From NCBI GenBank assembly GCA_021828375.1, contig JAKARS010000003.1, positions 1-42,955 of the forward strand: DNA of 42,955 nt. The letters are read 5' to 3'. A program made the position numbers and the translations under genes. The notes beneath the pieces are model-generated. The model had not been told where the DNA came from. It worked only from the letters and a program-made list of their open reading frames with translations, and did not search any database. The stretch comes from Nitrospirota bacterium (lineage in GTDB: Bacteria; Nitrospirota; Leptospirillia; Leptospirillales; Leptospirillaceae). Positions 15,869-22,707 of the stretch are shown piece by piece (within the stretch, counting starts at the first letter, position 1; each line of letters opens with the position of its first letter).

Positions 15869-17472
15869 CCCCCGAGTCCGGAAGCCTGATGGGGCACTCC
15901 CCCCACTATCGCTGGTGGGCCCTGGGAGTGGTCATGCTCTCTCTCTTCCTTCCGGTTCTCGATACGACCATTGTGAATGTGGCCCTCCCCTACATGATCG
16001 GGAGCCTCGATACCAACCAGGACGAAGTCCGGTGGGTCATCACCGCCTATTCCATGGCCTTTGCGGTGAGTACGCTGGCGAGTGCCTGGCTGCGGACCGT
16101 CTTCGGGATCAAGAACCTCTACCTTGGCTCCATCGTGCTCTTTGTGGCGTCCTCCTTTTTTGCCGGGATCTCGCCCAACCTGAACCTGATGATTGTTTTC
16201 CGGGTCCTTCAGGCGGTGGGGGGAGGGATCATGATGCCCTTGGGCTTCACGATCATCACGGAGGCCTTCCCGGCTCCGGAGCGCCCCAAGGCCTTTGGCT
16301 TCTTCGGCATCGTGGTGGTGCTGGCTCCCACCATCGGTCCGATCCTGGGGGGCTGGCTCGTCGACAACATGAACTGGCGGGATGTCTTTTTCATCAACGT
16401 TCCCTTTGGATTTCTGAGCTTCTTCTTTACGGTGTTCATTCTGAAGAAGGACCGCAGCCACACGGTCGTTCCCTTCGATTATGCGGGATTCATCTCCCTG
16501 GGGACGGCCCTTTCCTTCCTGCTTGTCGGACTCACCGAAGGGGAGCGCTGGGGCTGGACGGCCTTTTTTGTCTACGAATGCTGGGCCGTGACCTCCGTCG
16601 CCTTCTGGATCTATGTCATCACCGCCTTTACGGTGAAGCATCCCCTGATCGATCTTTCCATCTTCCGGGATCTGGACTTTGTGCTCATCATGGTGGCCAA
16701 CTTCTTTCGGGCCATCGGCCTTTTCGGTCGAATGTTCCTGCTCCCCCTCTTTGTCCAGACCTTCAATGCCTTCACGGCCACCGATGCCGGTCTCGTTCTC
16801 CTTCCCTCCTCCCTCATGGCCGGGATTGCCATGCCGGTTCTTGGAGCCGTCTCCGCCAAGGGGTCCGACAGCTTCAAGAGGGGGCTCCTGGTGGCAGGAT
16901 TTCTGATGCTGGCCTTCTCCCAGTTTCTGTACGCCTTTCTCATGGGAGTTCCGTCGATAGGCCAGATTATCGTGGCGCAGCTTGTCTTCGGTCTCTCGAT
17001 GGGGATGCTCAACGCGCTTCTCTCCTCAATCCCCCAGACCCTGGTGGCTCCCCGCCACATCGGTCTGGCCTCGAGCCTCCAGAGCAACATGCTTCAGATC
17101 GGAGGGGCGCTGGGGGTGGCGGTCCTGGGAAATATCCTCGACCATCAGGAGGCGGATTTCTACTCCCAGTACCAGTCGAATGTGACCCACCACGCCTATT
17201 TTTACCAGAAGGTCGTCGCGTTTCTCTCCCAGTCGGCTCAGCATGGCCTTCCCACGGCCGATCCGGCCGCACGGACCGGGGCCATGGTGATCGGCCTTGC
17301 CCAGACGCAGGCGGCCATCTCTGCCTACAATGAGACCTTTATCGTTGCGGGCCTCATGGCCCTTCTGGGGATTCCGATGATCCTTCTCATGAAGAAGCTA
17401 TCTCATCGCCACGATCCGTCCCAGGGATCCCTTTCCGGAAAACCCGAAGTTGTGCATGGAGGATTCGAGTGA
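15862..17472 (+). CDS. DHA2-family (EmrB-like) MFS drug/proton antiporter
   Basis: A 536-residue, 14-helix major facilitator of the DHA2 group. The first helix ends in LDTTIVNVALPYM, the group's motif D1, and helix 5 carries GPILGGWLVD (motif C of drug-proton antiporters). EmrB-type pumps push hydrophobic toxins or uncouplers out through EmrA and TolC; the actual substrate cannot be read from the sequence. Two adjacent GTG codons (15862 and 15865) precede the mature part; 15865 gives a GTGA overlap with the adaptor stop and either could be the start, and an ATG ten codons on is less likely. Overlaps the TolC gene by GTGA at the end. Confidence 0.94.
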   Translation: MVTPESGSLMGHSPHYRWWALGVVMLSLFLPVLDTTIVNVALPYMIGSLDTNQDEVRWVITAYSMAFAVSTLASAWLRTVFGIKNLYLGSIVLFVASSFFAGISPNLNLMIVFRVLQAVGGGIMMPLGFTIITEAFPAPERPKAFGFFGIVVVLAPTIGPILGGWLVDNMNWRDVFFINVPFGFLSFFFTVFILKKDRSHTVVPFDYAGFISLGTALSFLLVGLTEGERWGWTAFFVYECWAVTSVAFWIYVITAFTVKHPLIDLSIFRDLDFVLIMVANFFRAIGLFGRMFLLPLFVQTFNAFTATDAGLVLLPSSLMAGIAMPVLGAVSAKGSDSFKRGLLVAGFLMLAFSQFLYAFLMGVPSIGQIIVAQLVFGLSMGMLNALLSSIPQTLVAPRHIGLASSLQSNMLQIGGALGVAVLGNILDHQEADFYSQYQSNVTHHAYFYQKVVAFLSQSAQHGLPTADPAARTGAMVIGLAQTQAAISAYNETFIVAGLMALLGIPMILLMKKLSHRHDPSQGSLSGKPEVVHGGFE

Positions 17473-18839
17473 GACGTTCGTTTGTGTCTGCCCCCTGTGT
17501 CATCGCCTTTTTGGCCCTGTTGCTCCCGTCGGCCCATGCCGGTCAGTTTTCCGATCCGGAAACGGCCACGGATATGACGGTCATCGCCCCCGGCGGACAG
17601 TCCATCACCTTGGGCAATGCCGTCAGAGAGGCCCTTCTTCGTCGCCCGACCCTCAAGGCGGCGGAACAGAGCGTCCTTCTCTCCAAGGCCCAGATGGGGG
17701 CCTCCCGTTCGGGGTACTTGCCCACTCTTCAAGCCTCCTATTCCGACACGGTGGGAAACAGCATCTTCGGGTACTTTCTCATCCCGGGGTATGAATATGC
17801 GAACTACAACCTTCTGACGGTGGCCCTGACCCAGACCGTCTGGGACTTCGGCCGGGTCCATTCCCAGATGCGGCAGAGCCGGCATCAGCTGGGCGCGGCC
17901 GAGGCCCTGAACCGCCGGGAGGCCCAGACGGTGATCCGGGACGTGGAAGCGGCCTATTACGATCTTCTGAAGGCCCAGCATCGGGTTCTTTCGGCCCGCC
18001 AGAGCGTCGTGGATGCCTCGTCCCACCTGGCCGAGGCCCGGGCCCGACTCTCGGCCGGGGTGGGGCTCAGGCTCGATGTGACCCAGGCCAAGGTCAATCT
18101 CGAATCGGCCCGCCTCGACCTCATTCACGAGGAGACCCTCCGCCGGAAGGCCCAGGTGGATCTTGGGCGGGCGATCGGGTTTCGAAAAAAACGTCCCTTC
18201 GTGGCCGTCTCTCCCGCAGAGCCGGAAAGGATTCCTTCCTTTCCCGATGGCCCGGCTCTCGACCGCCTGATCACCTCCCATCCCGAGATCCTGGCCGATA
18301 CCGAAAATGTCCGACAGAAGAAGGCGGCCCTCGATGCGGCCAAGGATCAGAACTATCCGACGATCACCGGCAATGCCCAGTATTACCTGGCCCAGATCTC
18401 CGTTCCCCTCTTCGGCTCCCCCACCACCCCCTTTTCGACTGTCAACGTGGGAGGGGTCCTGAATATCCCGATTTTCTCGGGGGGATTGATGACAAGCCAG
18501 ATTCATGAAGCCCGGGCCGACATGCGGCGGACGATGCACCAGGCGGAAGACGACCGCCTTCGGATCCTGGCTCTGATCCGGGATGCGGCCCTCGATGTGC
18601 AGGAAAATCAGGAACGCCTTCGGGAGTCGGAGACGGCCCTGGAAAATGCCGAAGAAAACGACCGCCAGGTCGAGGCGGCCTACCGGGCCGGAACGGCCCA
18701 TTCCGTCGATGCCATCGACGCGGAGACGGCCCTTCGCCGGGCGCGGGTCGACGTGGATTCCGCCCGTTTCGACCTGATGAGCTCCATTGTGGCCTATCGC
18801 TACGCGCTGGGCACGCTCACCTCACCGGGCGCTCCCTGA
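17469..18839 (+). CDS. TolC-type outer membrane efflux channel
   Basis: A 456-residue outer membrane factor. The signal peptide covers 1-24 (ending PSAHA). Two repeats follow, each with long alpha-helical tunnel segments and a beta-strand pair, for example LGNAVREALLRRPTLKAAEQ, AALDAAKDQNYPTITGNAQYY and the closing VDAIDAETALRRARVDVDSARFD region. It completes a three-part pump with the EmrA-like adaptor and EmrB-like transporter. It starts at GTG 17469 within the transporter stop (GTGA) and ends with TGATG shared with rnhA. Confidence 0.93.
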   Translation: MRRSFVSAPCVIAFLALLLPSAHAGQFSDPETATDMTVIAPGGQSITLGNAVREALLRRPTLKAAEQSVLLSKAQMGASRSGYLPTLQASYSDTVGNSIFGYFLIPGYEYANYNLLTVALTQTVWDFGRVHSQMRQSRHQLGAAEALNRREAQTVIRDVEAAYYDLLKAQHRVLSARQSVVDASSHLAEARARLSAGVGLRLDVTQAKVNLESARLDLIHEETLRRKAQVDLGRAIGFRKKRPFVAVSPAEPERIPSFPDGPALDRLITSHPEILADTENVRQKKAALDAAKDQNYPTITGNAQYYLAQISVPLFGSPTTPFSTVNVGGVLNIPIFSGGLMTSQIHEARADMRRTMHQAEDDRLRILALIRDAALDVQENQERLRESETALENAEENDRQVEAAYRAGTAHSVDAIDAETALRRARVDVDSARFDLMSSIVAYRYALGTLTSPGAP

Positions 18840-19303
18840 TGGAGTCCGATGCGGTTGAACTCTTTGCCGACGGGGCCTGCTCCGGAAATCCCGGGCCGGG
18901 AGGATGGGGCGTCCTTCTTCGCTGTCGCGGCCATGTTCGGGAGATCTCCGGAGGGGAACCCCAGACGACGAACAATCGCATGGAGCTTTCCGGGGTCATC
19001 GCCGGTCTTTCGGCCTTAAAAAAACCCTGCCGGGTCATGGTGACCACCGACAGCCAGTATGTGAAGAACGGGATGACGACCTGGATCCGGTCCTGGAAGA
19101 AGAATGGTTTCCGGACCTCGTCGGGACAGCCGGTCAAGAATGAGGATCTCTGGAGGGAGCTCGATCGCCTGGCGGCCCTTCACGAGATCACCTGGCACTG
19201 GGTGCGGGGCCATGACGGACATCCCGAGAACGAGAGGGTGGATCTTCTGGCCCGGGAGGCCATTTCGTCGGTCAGAAAGGGGAATCCCTCGAAAGGGTCA
19301 TGA
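18839..19303 (+). CDS. rnhA: Ribonuclease HI
   Basis: A 154-residue RNase HI, which cuts the RNA strand of RNA-DNA hybrids in replication and R-loop removal. Catalytic residues are all present: D11 in ADGACSGNPGPGGWG, E49 in NNRMEL, D71 in TDSQYV, H125 in GHDGHPEN and D135 in RVDLLA. The basic handle region around WIRSWKKNGFRT is also typical of the E. coli type. Its ATG shares one base with the TolC stop, so it is translated with the efflux operon although its job is unrelated. A strong terminator follows 116 bases downstream. Confidence 0.96.
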   Translation: MESDAVELFADGACSGNPGPGGWGVLLRCRGHVREISGGEPQTTNNRMELSGVIAGLSALKKPCRVMVTTDSQYVKNGMTTWIRSWKKNGFRTSSGQPVKNEDLWRELDRLAALHEITWHWVRGHDGHPENERVDLLAREAISSVRKGNPSKGS

Positions 19304-19410
19304 TGAATGCCGAGAGGGTGAGACGATCGCCTGGAGGGATCGTGAGGAAGGAACGAATGGGCCGGAAATGACGGTCTGGAGGGCCGTTCTGAGGATCGTC
19401 CGTTTGAGGA

Positions 19411-19454
19411 AAGAAAAAGAGGGCCAAGGTCATCGACCTTGGCCCTCTTTTTTT
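19411..19454. terminator. Bidirectional intrinsic terminator
   Basis: A perfect 13-bp stem (GAGGGCCAAGGTC, 19419-19431, with its complement 19435-19447) and a tiny ATC loop are followed by TTTTTTT on the plus strand and by TTTTTC on the minus strand. It ends the tetR-to-rnhA operon and also the convergent histidine-rich gene, whose stop codon lies in its T-tract. Confidence 0.93.
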
Positions 19455-19767
19455 AGTTCTTCTTGTCGTGGTGCTTTTTGTGGTGCTTCATGTGGTGGTG
19501 CCGCTTGTGGTGCTTCATGTGGTGAGGATAGCAACGATGGTGGCGCTTCCAGTAGCGGGTGTGGTGATTGCAGCGATGGTGCTTCCAGTGGCGCTTGTGG
19601 TGGGCCTTCTTGTGGGCCTTGTGCTTGGCCGGTGCCGGGGTTGTTGCCGGAGCCGTTGCCGCCGCGGGGGCTGACGCATCGGCCGCAAAGGAGACGGGAG
19701 CCGCGACCAGGGAAAGGGAAAAGACCACGGCTGCGAGAGAGCCGACAATGGATGCCAGTTTTTTCAT
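19453..19767 (-). CDS. Secreted histidine-rich protein, probable metal binder
   Basis: A 104-residue protein with a clear Sec signal peptide (1 to about 29, KKLASIVGSLAAVVFSLSLVAAP then SFAAD), an Ala/Pro/Thr linker (30-47) and a tail of 56 residues containing 22 His plus many Lys and Arg, with two Cys (66 and 79). HH pairs recur every three to five residues. No enzyme domain is present. Such tails bind Ni, Cu, Zn or Co in other bacteria; buffering of periplasmic metal or protons is inference. ATG at 19767 has AAGGAG five bases upstream; the in-frame start at 19803 would spoil the signal peptide. It is a single-gene unit with its own promoter candidate and terminator. Confidence 0.85.
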   Translation of the reverse strand: MKKLASIVGSLAAVVFSLSLVAAPVSFAADASAPAAATAPATTPAPAKHKAHKKAHHKRHWKHHRCNHHTRYWKRHHRCYPHHMKHHKRHHHMKHHKKHHDKKN

Positions 19768-19815
19768 TGAAACTCCTTGAAAAGGGGTGGGGTATGAGAT
19801 CACACGGCTAGCAAT

Positions 19816-19844
19816 AAGCTACCAAAGCTTGCGAGGATTCGCAA
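19816..19844 (-). promoter_or_regulatory. Candidate promoter of the histidine-rich protein gene
   Basis: On the minus strand TTGCGA (19844-19839), a 17-base spacer and TAGCTT (19821-19816) make a plausible sigma-70 promoter 48 bases before the ATG. The -35 box lies inside the palindrome CTTGCGA-GGAT-TCGCAAG (19828-19845), which could be an operator. Confidence 0.5.
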
Positions 19845-19845
19845 G
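19828..19845. repeat. 18-bp perfect inverted repeat over the -35 box
   Basis: The arms CTTGCGA and TCGCAAG are exact complements with a four-base centre, matching the size of a dimeric repressor site. It overlaps the -35 element of the histidine-rich gene's candidate promoter. The regulator is unknown. Confidence 0.5.
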
Positions 19846-19940
19846 GGGCGAAGAATGCGGTCAGCATTTTTTATCGAAACCGTGGATTTGGTTCGGTGGA
19901 AGGGATGTTGGGAGAGTGTCCGCCTCCTCTCCTGAAAACG

Positions 19941-19969
19941 AAAAAAGGGAGGTCTTGAACCTCCCTTTT
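19941..19969 (-). terminator. Intrinsic terminator of the small outer membrane protein gene
   Basis: On the minus strand the stem AAAAGGGAGGT / ACCTCCCTTTT (11 bp, five-base loop) is followed by TTTTTTCG. It lies 25 bases beyond the stop of the outer membrane protein gene. Confidence 0.85.
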
Positions 19970-19993
19970 GAAGAGATCCCGAACGGGGAGAGC

Positions 19994-20629
19994 TTAAAAG
20001 TTGAACCCCGCCGTGATGGGAATGTACCAGAGGCCATTTTGTGAGGCAGTGTGGGGAAGTGCGTCCATGAGATAGGCGAACTTGGCCTCCACGAAGACAT
20101 AGTCAAAGTTCATCCCGAGGCCCACATCTCCATAGCCGGACCAGGCGTTGCTTTGCCCCTTGGCGGAGAGGGCGGGCCCGTTCGTGTTGGGGAGGGAGAG
20201 TTCGTAGGCGGCCCCGGCATCGACCACGGCGTAGAGATAGTAGTCGGCACTCCCGTAAAGCTTCGCCTCGAATCCCCCGGTAAGCGGGGCCGATTCCAGG
20301 GCGCTCGTGTTTGCCCCCGCGCCCTGGAAGAAGTTTCCCTGGACCTCAAGCCGGAAGGCGATGGTGTCGTTGAACCAGTAGGCCACTCCCAAACCGGCTC
20401 CGTAGCCGTTGTCCATGAGGTTGTTCCACGTGGGGGTGGAGGTGTTGGAGTAGATGCTGCCCGTATTGGGGCTCACCAGGTCGTAGTTTCCGAAGACCAT
20501 GAGGTCCCAGACGCCGGGGCCCGAGGTGACGGCCCAGGACCGGGCCGGGAAAAGGGCTCCGGCGAAGACAAGCACCGCCGTCAGAAGTAGGGCCGAAAGG
20601 CCTCCGACCAATTTTTTTGCGGGAACCAT
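19994..20629 (-). CDS. Small outer membrane beta-barrel protein
   Basis: A 211-residue protein with a signal peptide (about 1-32, ending ARSWA) and a body of alternating short strands rich in Tyr, Gly and Asn (YGAGLGVAYWFNDTIAFRLEVQG, YYLYAVVDAGAAYEL, GYGDVGLGMNFDYVFVEAKFAYL), ending in a terminal Phe (ITAGFNF) as needed for BAM insertion. The length suggests an eight-strand barrel of the OmpW/OmpA-opacity type. What passes through or binds it cannot be told. ATG at 20629 has AGGAGG just upstream; the reading from 20656 adds nine residues before the signal. Monocistronic, with its own terminator. Confidence 0.8.
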   Translation of the reverse strand: MVPAKKLVGGLSALLLTAVLVFAGALFPARSWAVTSGPGVWDLMVFGNYDLVSPNTGSIYSNTSTPTWNNLMDNGYGAGLGVAYWFNDTIAFRLEVQGNFFQGAGANTSALESAPLTGGFEAKLYGSADYYLYAVVDAGAAYELSLPNTNGPALSAKGQSNAWSGYGDVGLGMNFDYVFVEAKFAYLMDALPHTASQNGLWYIPITAGFNF

Positions 20630-20786
20630 TGTCCCCTCCTTGTATTGAGTTGTCATTTTGATCCCATGAAACCTGCCGACGAATCACTCTTCGGTCATCC
20701 GGAAAAAAAGTTTAGCTGGAGACCACTCCATTCAGACGGTGAGCATACGAGCCCCCCGCAGGGGATCCTTCGACTTCGTCAAGCGG

Positions 20787-21815
20787 CTACCTTGGGGCGT
20801 GACGATCGACGATGCTCTGGGCAAGGCGAAGGGCCTCCACAAGGGAGCCGGGCTGGGCCAGACCCTTGCCGACGATGTTGTAGGCGGTTCCATGGTCCAC
20901 CGAGGTCCGGAGGATGGGAAGGCCGATGGTGACGTTGACCGCCTTCCCGAATCCCATGAGCTTGAGGGGGATCAGCCCCTGGTCGTGATACTGGGCGACC
21001 ACGATGGCAAAATCCCCGCGGGAGGTCCGATGGAAAAGCGTGTCGGCCGGAATGGGACCTTCCACGTCGAGCCCTTCGGCCCGCGCCTCCATGACCGCCG
21101 GGAAGATGATCCGTTCTTCCTCGTCGCCAAAGAGAGAGGATTCTCCGGCATGGGGGTTCAGGGCGGCCACGGCGATCTTCGTCTCGGCGACGCCCAGAAG
21201 CCGGAGGGCCTCCGCGGCCAGGCGGATGGTGTCGAGCTCCCGTTCTTTCGTGAGCTGTCCGGCCACCTCCCGAAGGGCGATGTGGATCGTCACCAGGATC
21301 ACCCGAAGAGGTCCTCCCACCAGCATCATTCCTACCCGGGGGCTCCCGCAGAGGTCGGCGATCAGCTCGGTGTGGCCGGGGTAGTTGTACCCCGCGGCCC
21401 GAAGGGCGACCTTCGTCAGCGGAGCCGTGGTCATGGCGGCGATTCGCCGCTCCCGGGCCAGGTCGACGGCCATCTTGACGCAGGCATAGGCCCATCGTCC
21501 CGAGGCGACGGAGGGCTGTCCGGGCGTGACGGGATCGATGGTTCCCGTTCCCGGAGGGACGAGGACGGAGAGGATGTTGGGATCCCCCGAGACCTCTTCG
21601 GGGGAGGAGACCCCCGAGACGATCAGGCCGGGATTGTAGGTGTGGGCCGTCGATGAAATCAGGTCAAGGTCTCCGATGACCATCTTGCGGGTATGGGCGA
21701 TGTCCTTGGCGGTCCATCCTTTTACGATGATTTCAGGGCCGATGCCGGCCGGATCTCCCATGGTGATGGCGAAGGGGGCCTCGGGGTTGATCCTGTCAAG
21801 GGATACGGGACGCAT
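20787..21815 (-). CDS. pdxA: 4-hydroxythreonine-4-phosphate dehydrogenase
   Basis: A 342-residue PdxA, the NAD- and metal-dependent enzyme that oxidises 4-phosphohydroxy-L-threonine on the way to pyridoxal phosphate. Typical marks: ITMGDPAGIGPEI (17-29), TAPLTK, YPGHTELIADL (metal His), ALNPHAGE (metal His), FAIVVAQYHDQGLIPLK (metal His) and TSVDHGTAYNI. Start ATG 21815 has AAGGAGG eight bases before it; the longer reading from 21911 only mirrors the upstream gene. It overlaps the CDF gene by 20 bases and is the last gene of the rsmA-led minus-strand operon. Confidence 0.96.
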   Translation of the reverse strand: MRPVSLDRINPEAPFAITMGDPAGIGPEIIVKGWTAKDIAHTRKMVIGDLDLISSTAHTYNPGLIVSGVSSPEEVSGDPNILSVLVPPGTGTIDPVTPGQPSVASGRWAYACVKMAVDLARERRIAAMTTAPLTKVALRAAGYNYPGHTELIADLCGSPRVGMMLVGGPLRVILVTIHIALREVAGQLTKERELDTIRLAAEALRLLGVAETKIAVAALNPHAGESSLFGDEEERIIFPAVMEARAEGLDVEGPIPADTLFHRTSRGDFAIVVAQYHDQGLIPLKLMGFGKAVNVTIGLPILRTSVDHGTAYNIVGKGLAQPGSLVEALRLAQSIVDRHAPR

Positions 21816-22707
21816 GCAAATCCTCCTTCTCGGGTTCGATGTGAACGACGACGTCGACGACGGCCGGATAGCTCTTTCGGATGGCCAGCTCGATCCGGTC
21901 CGCAATCTCATGAGATTCCCGAACGGTCATCTCCCCCGGGACATCGACGGTCAGATCCATTGTAATACGATTTTTCGATCCGCGCGCACGGATGGTGTGG
22001 CATCGTGTGACTCCCGTCACCTTTCCGACGAGGTCGAGAATGTCATCGGGGGGAAGCGGAGAGGTGTCGGACAGGACGAGGGCCCCTTCCCGGAGAAGGT
22101 GATATCCGGCATAGCCGATAAAGCCGGCGATCAGGACCCCCACGAGGGGATCGGCTTCGGAGAGTCCCCGGGAGGAGAGAAAAAGACCCACAAGGACCGA
22201 TCCGGAGGCGAGAAGGTCGGATTTGATGTGAGCGGCATCGGCGCCGACGATTCCGTCCCCGGTAAGTCGGAGAACGCGCCTTTCTCCCAGGTAGAGGAGT
22301 GTCTGGAGAAGGATCGAGGCCCCCATGACGAGGCCGGCGGAGAGGGTGGCATGGGGGTGAAGATGGAGGACGAACTCCTCGTAGCTGTGGGTGAGGACCT
22401 CATAACCCGTGAAGAAGAGGAGAAGCCCGACGGCCGCCTGGGTGAGGGATTCGTATTTGAAGTGGCCATAGGGGTGGTCGCTGTCCGGAGGGCGGTTCGC
22501 GGCAAAGGAGCCCAAAAGACAGAGGAGATCGGAGGCCGAGTCGAGGAGGGCATGGTAGCCGTCGGCCAGCATGCCCACCGAGTGGATCCGGTGCCCCCAG
22601 AGAATCTTCAGGAGGGCCAGGGACATGTTGACCCCGAAGGCCACAAGGAGAATCCCGAGGGGGGTGGTGGGAAGAATGCGGGCTGCGAGCCCGGGGGAGG
22701 GGCTCAT
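21796..22707 (-). CDS. Cation diffusion facilitator (CDF) metal/proton antiporter
   Basis: A 303-residue CDF transporter: six transmembrane helices in the first 200 residues and a cytosolic C-terminal metal-sensing domain. The helix 2 site is MLADGYHALLDSASD and the helix 5 site HIKSD, and the HPYGHFKYE loop after helix 2 is characteristic. The C-terminal part shows the usual DLTVDVPGEMTVRESHEIADRIE fold (in part DLTVDVPGEMTV). These pumps export Zn, Fe, Mn, Co or Ni; the metal is not clear here. It starts within the uvrA stop (ATGA) and overlaps pdxA by 20 bases. Confidence 0.93.
   Translation of the reverse strand: MSPSPGLAARILPTTPLGILLVAFGVNMSLALLKILWGHRIHSVGMLADGYHALLDSASDLLCLLGSFAANRPPDSDHPYGHFKYESLTQAAVGLLLFFTGYEVLTHSYEEFVLHLHPHATLSAGLVMGASILLQTLLYLGERRVLRLTGDGIVGADAAHIKSDLLASGSVLVGLFLSSRGLSEADPLVGVLIAGFIGYAGYHLLREGALVLSDTSPLPPDDILDLVGKVTGVTRCHTIRARGSKNRITMDLTVDVPGEMTVRESHEIADRIELAIRKSYPAVVDVVVHIEPEKEDLHASRIP

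Noticed and set aside
15786-17333. 515-codon plus-strand frame over the DHA2 transporter
   Set aside because: Out-of-frame shadow; the transporter frame has 14 helices and motif D1.
17403-18701. 432-codon minus-strand frame over tolC
   Set aside because: Antisense shadow; the plus-strand frame has a signal peptide and the TolC repeat layout.
19304-19410. Short frame (22 codons, from ATG 19303-19306 region) and small hairpins after rnhA
   Set aside because: Too short, no good Shine-Dalgarno and no conserved features; best seen as 3' untranslated sequence before the terminator.
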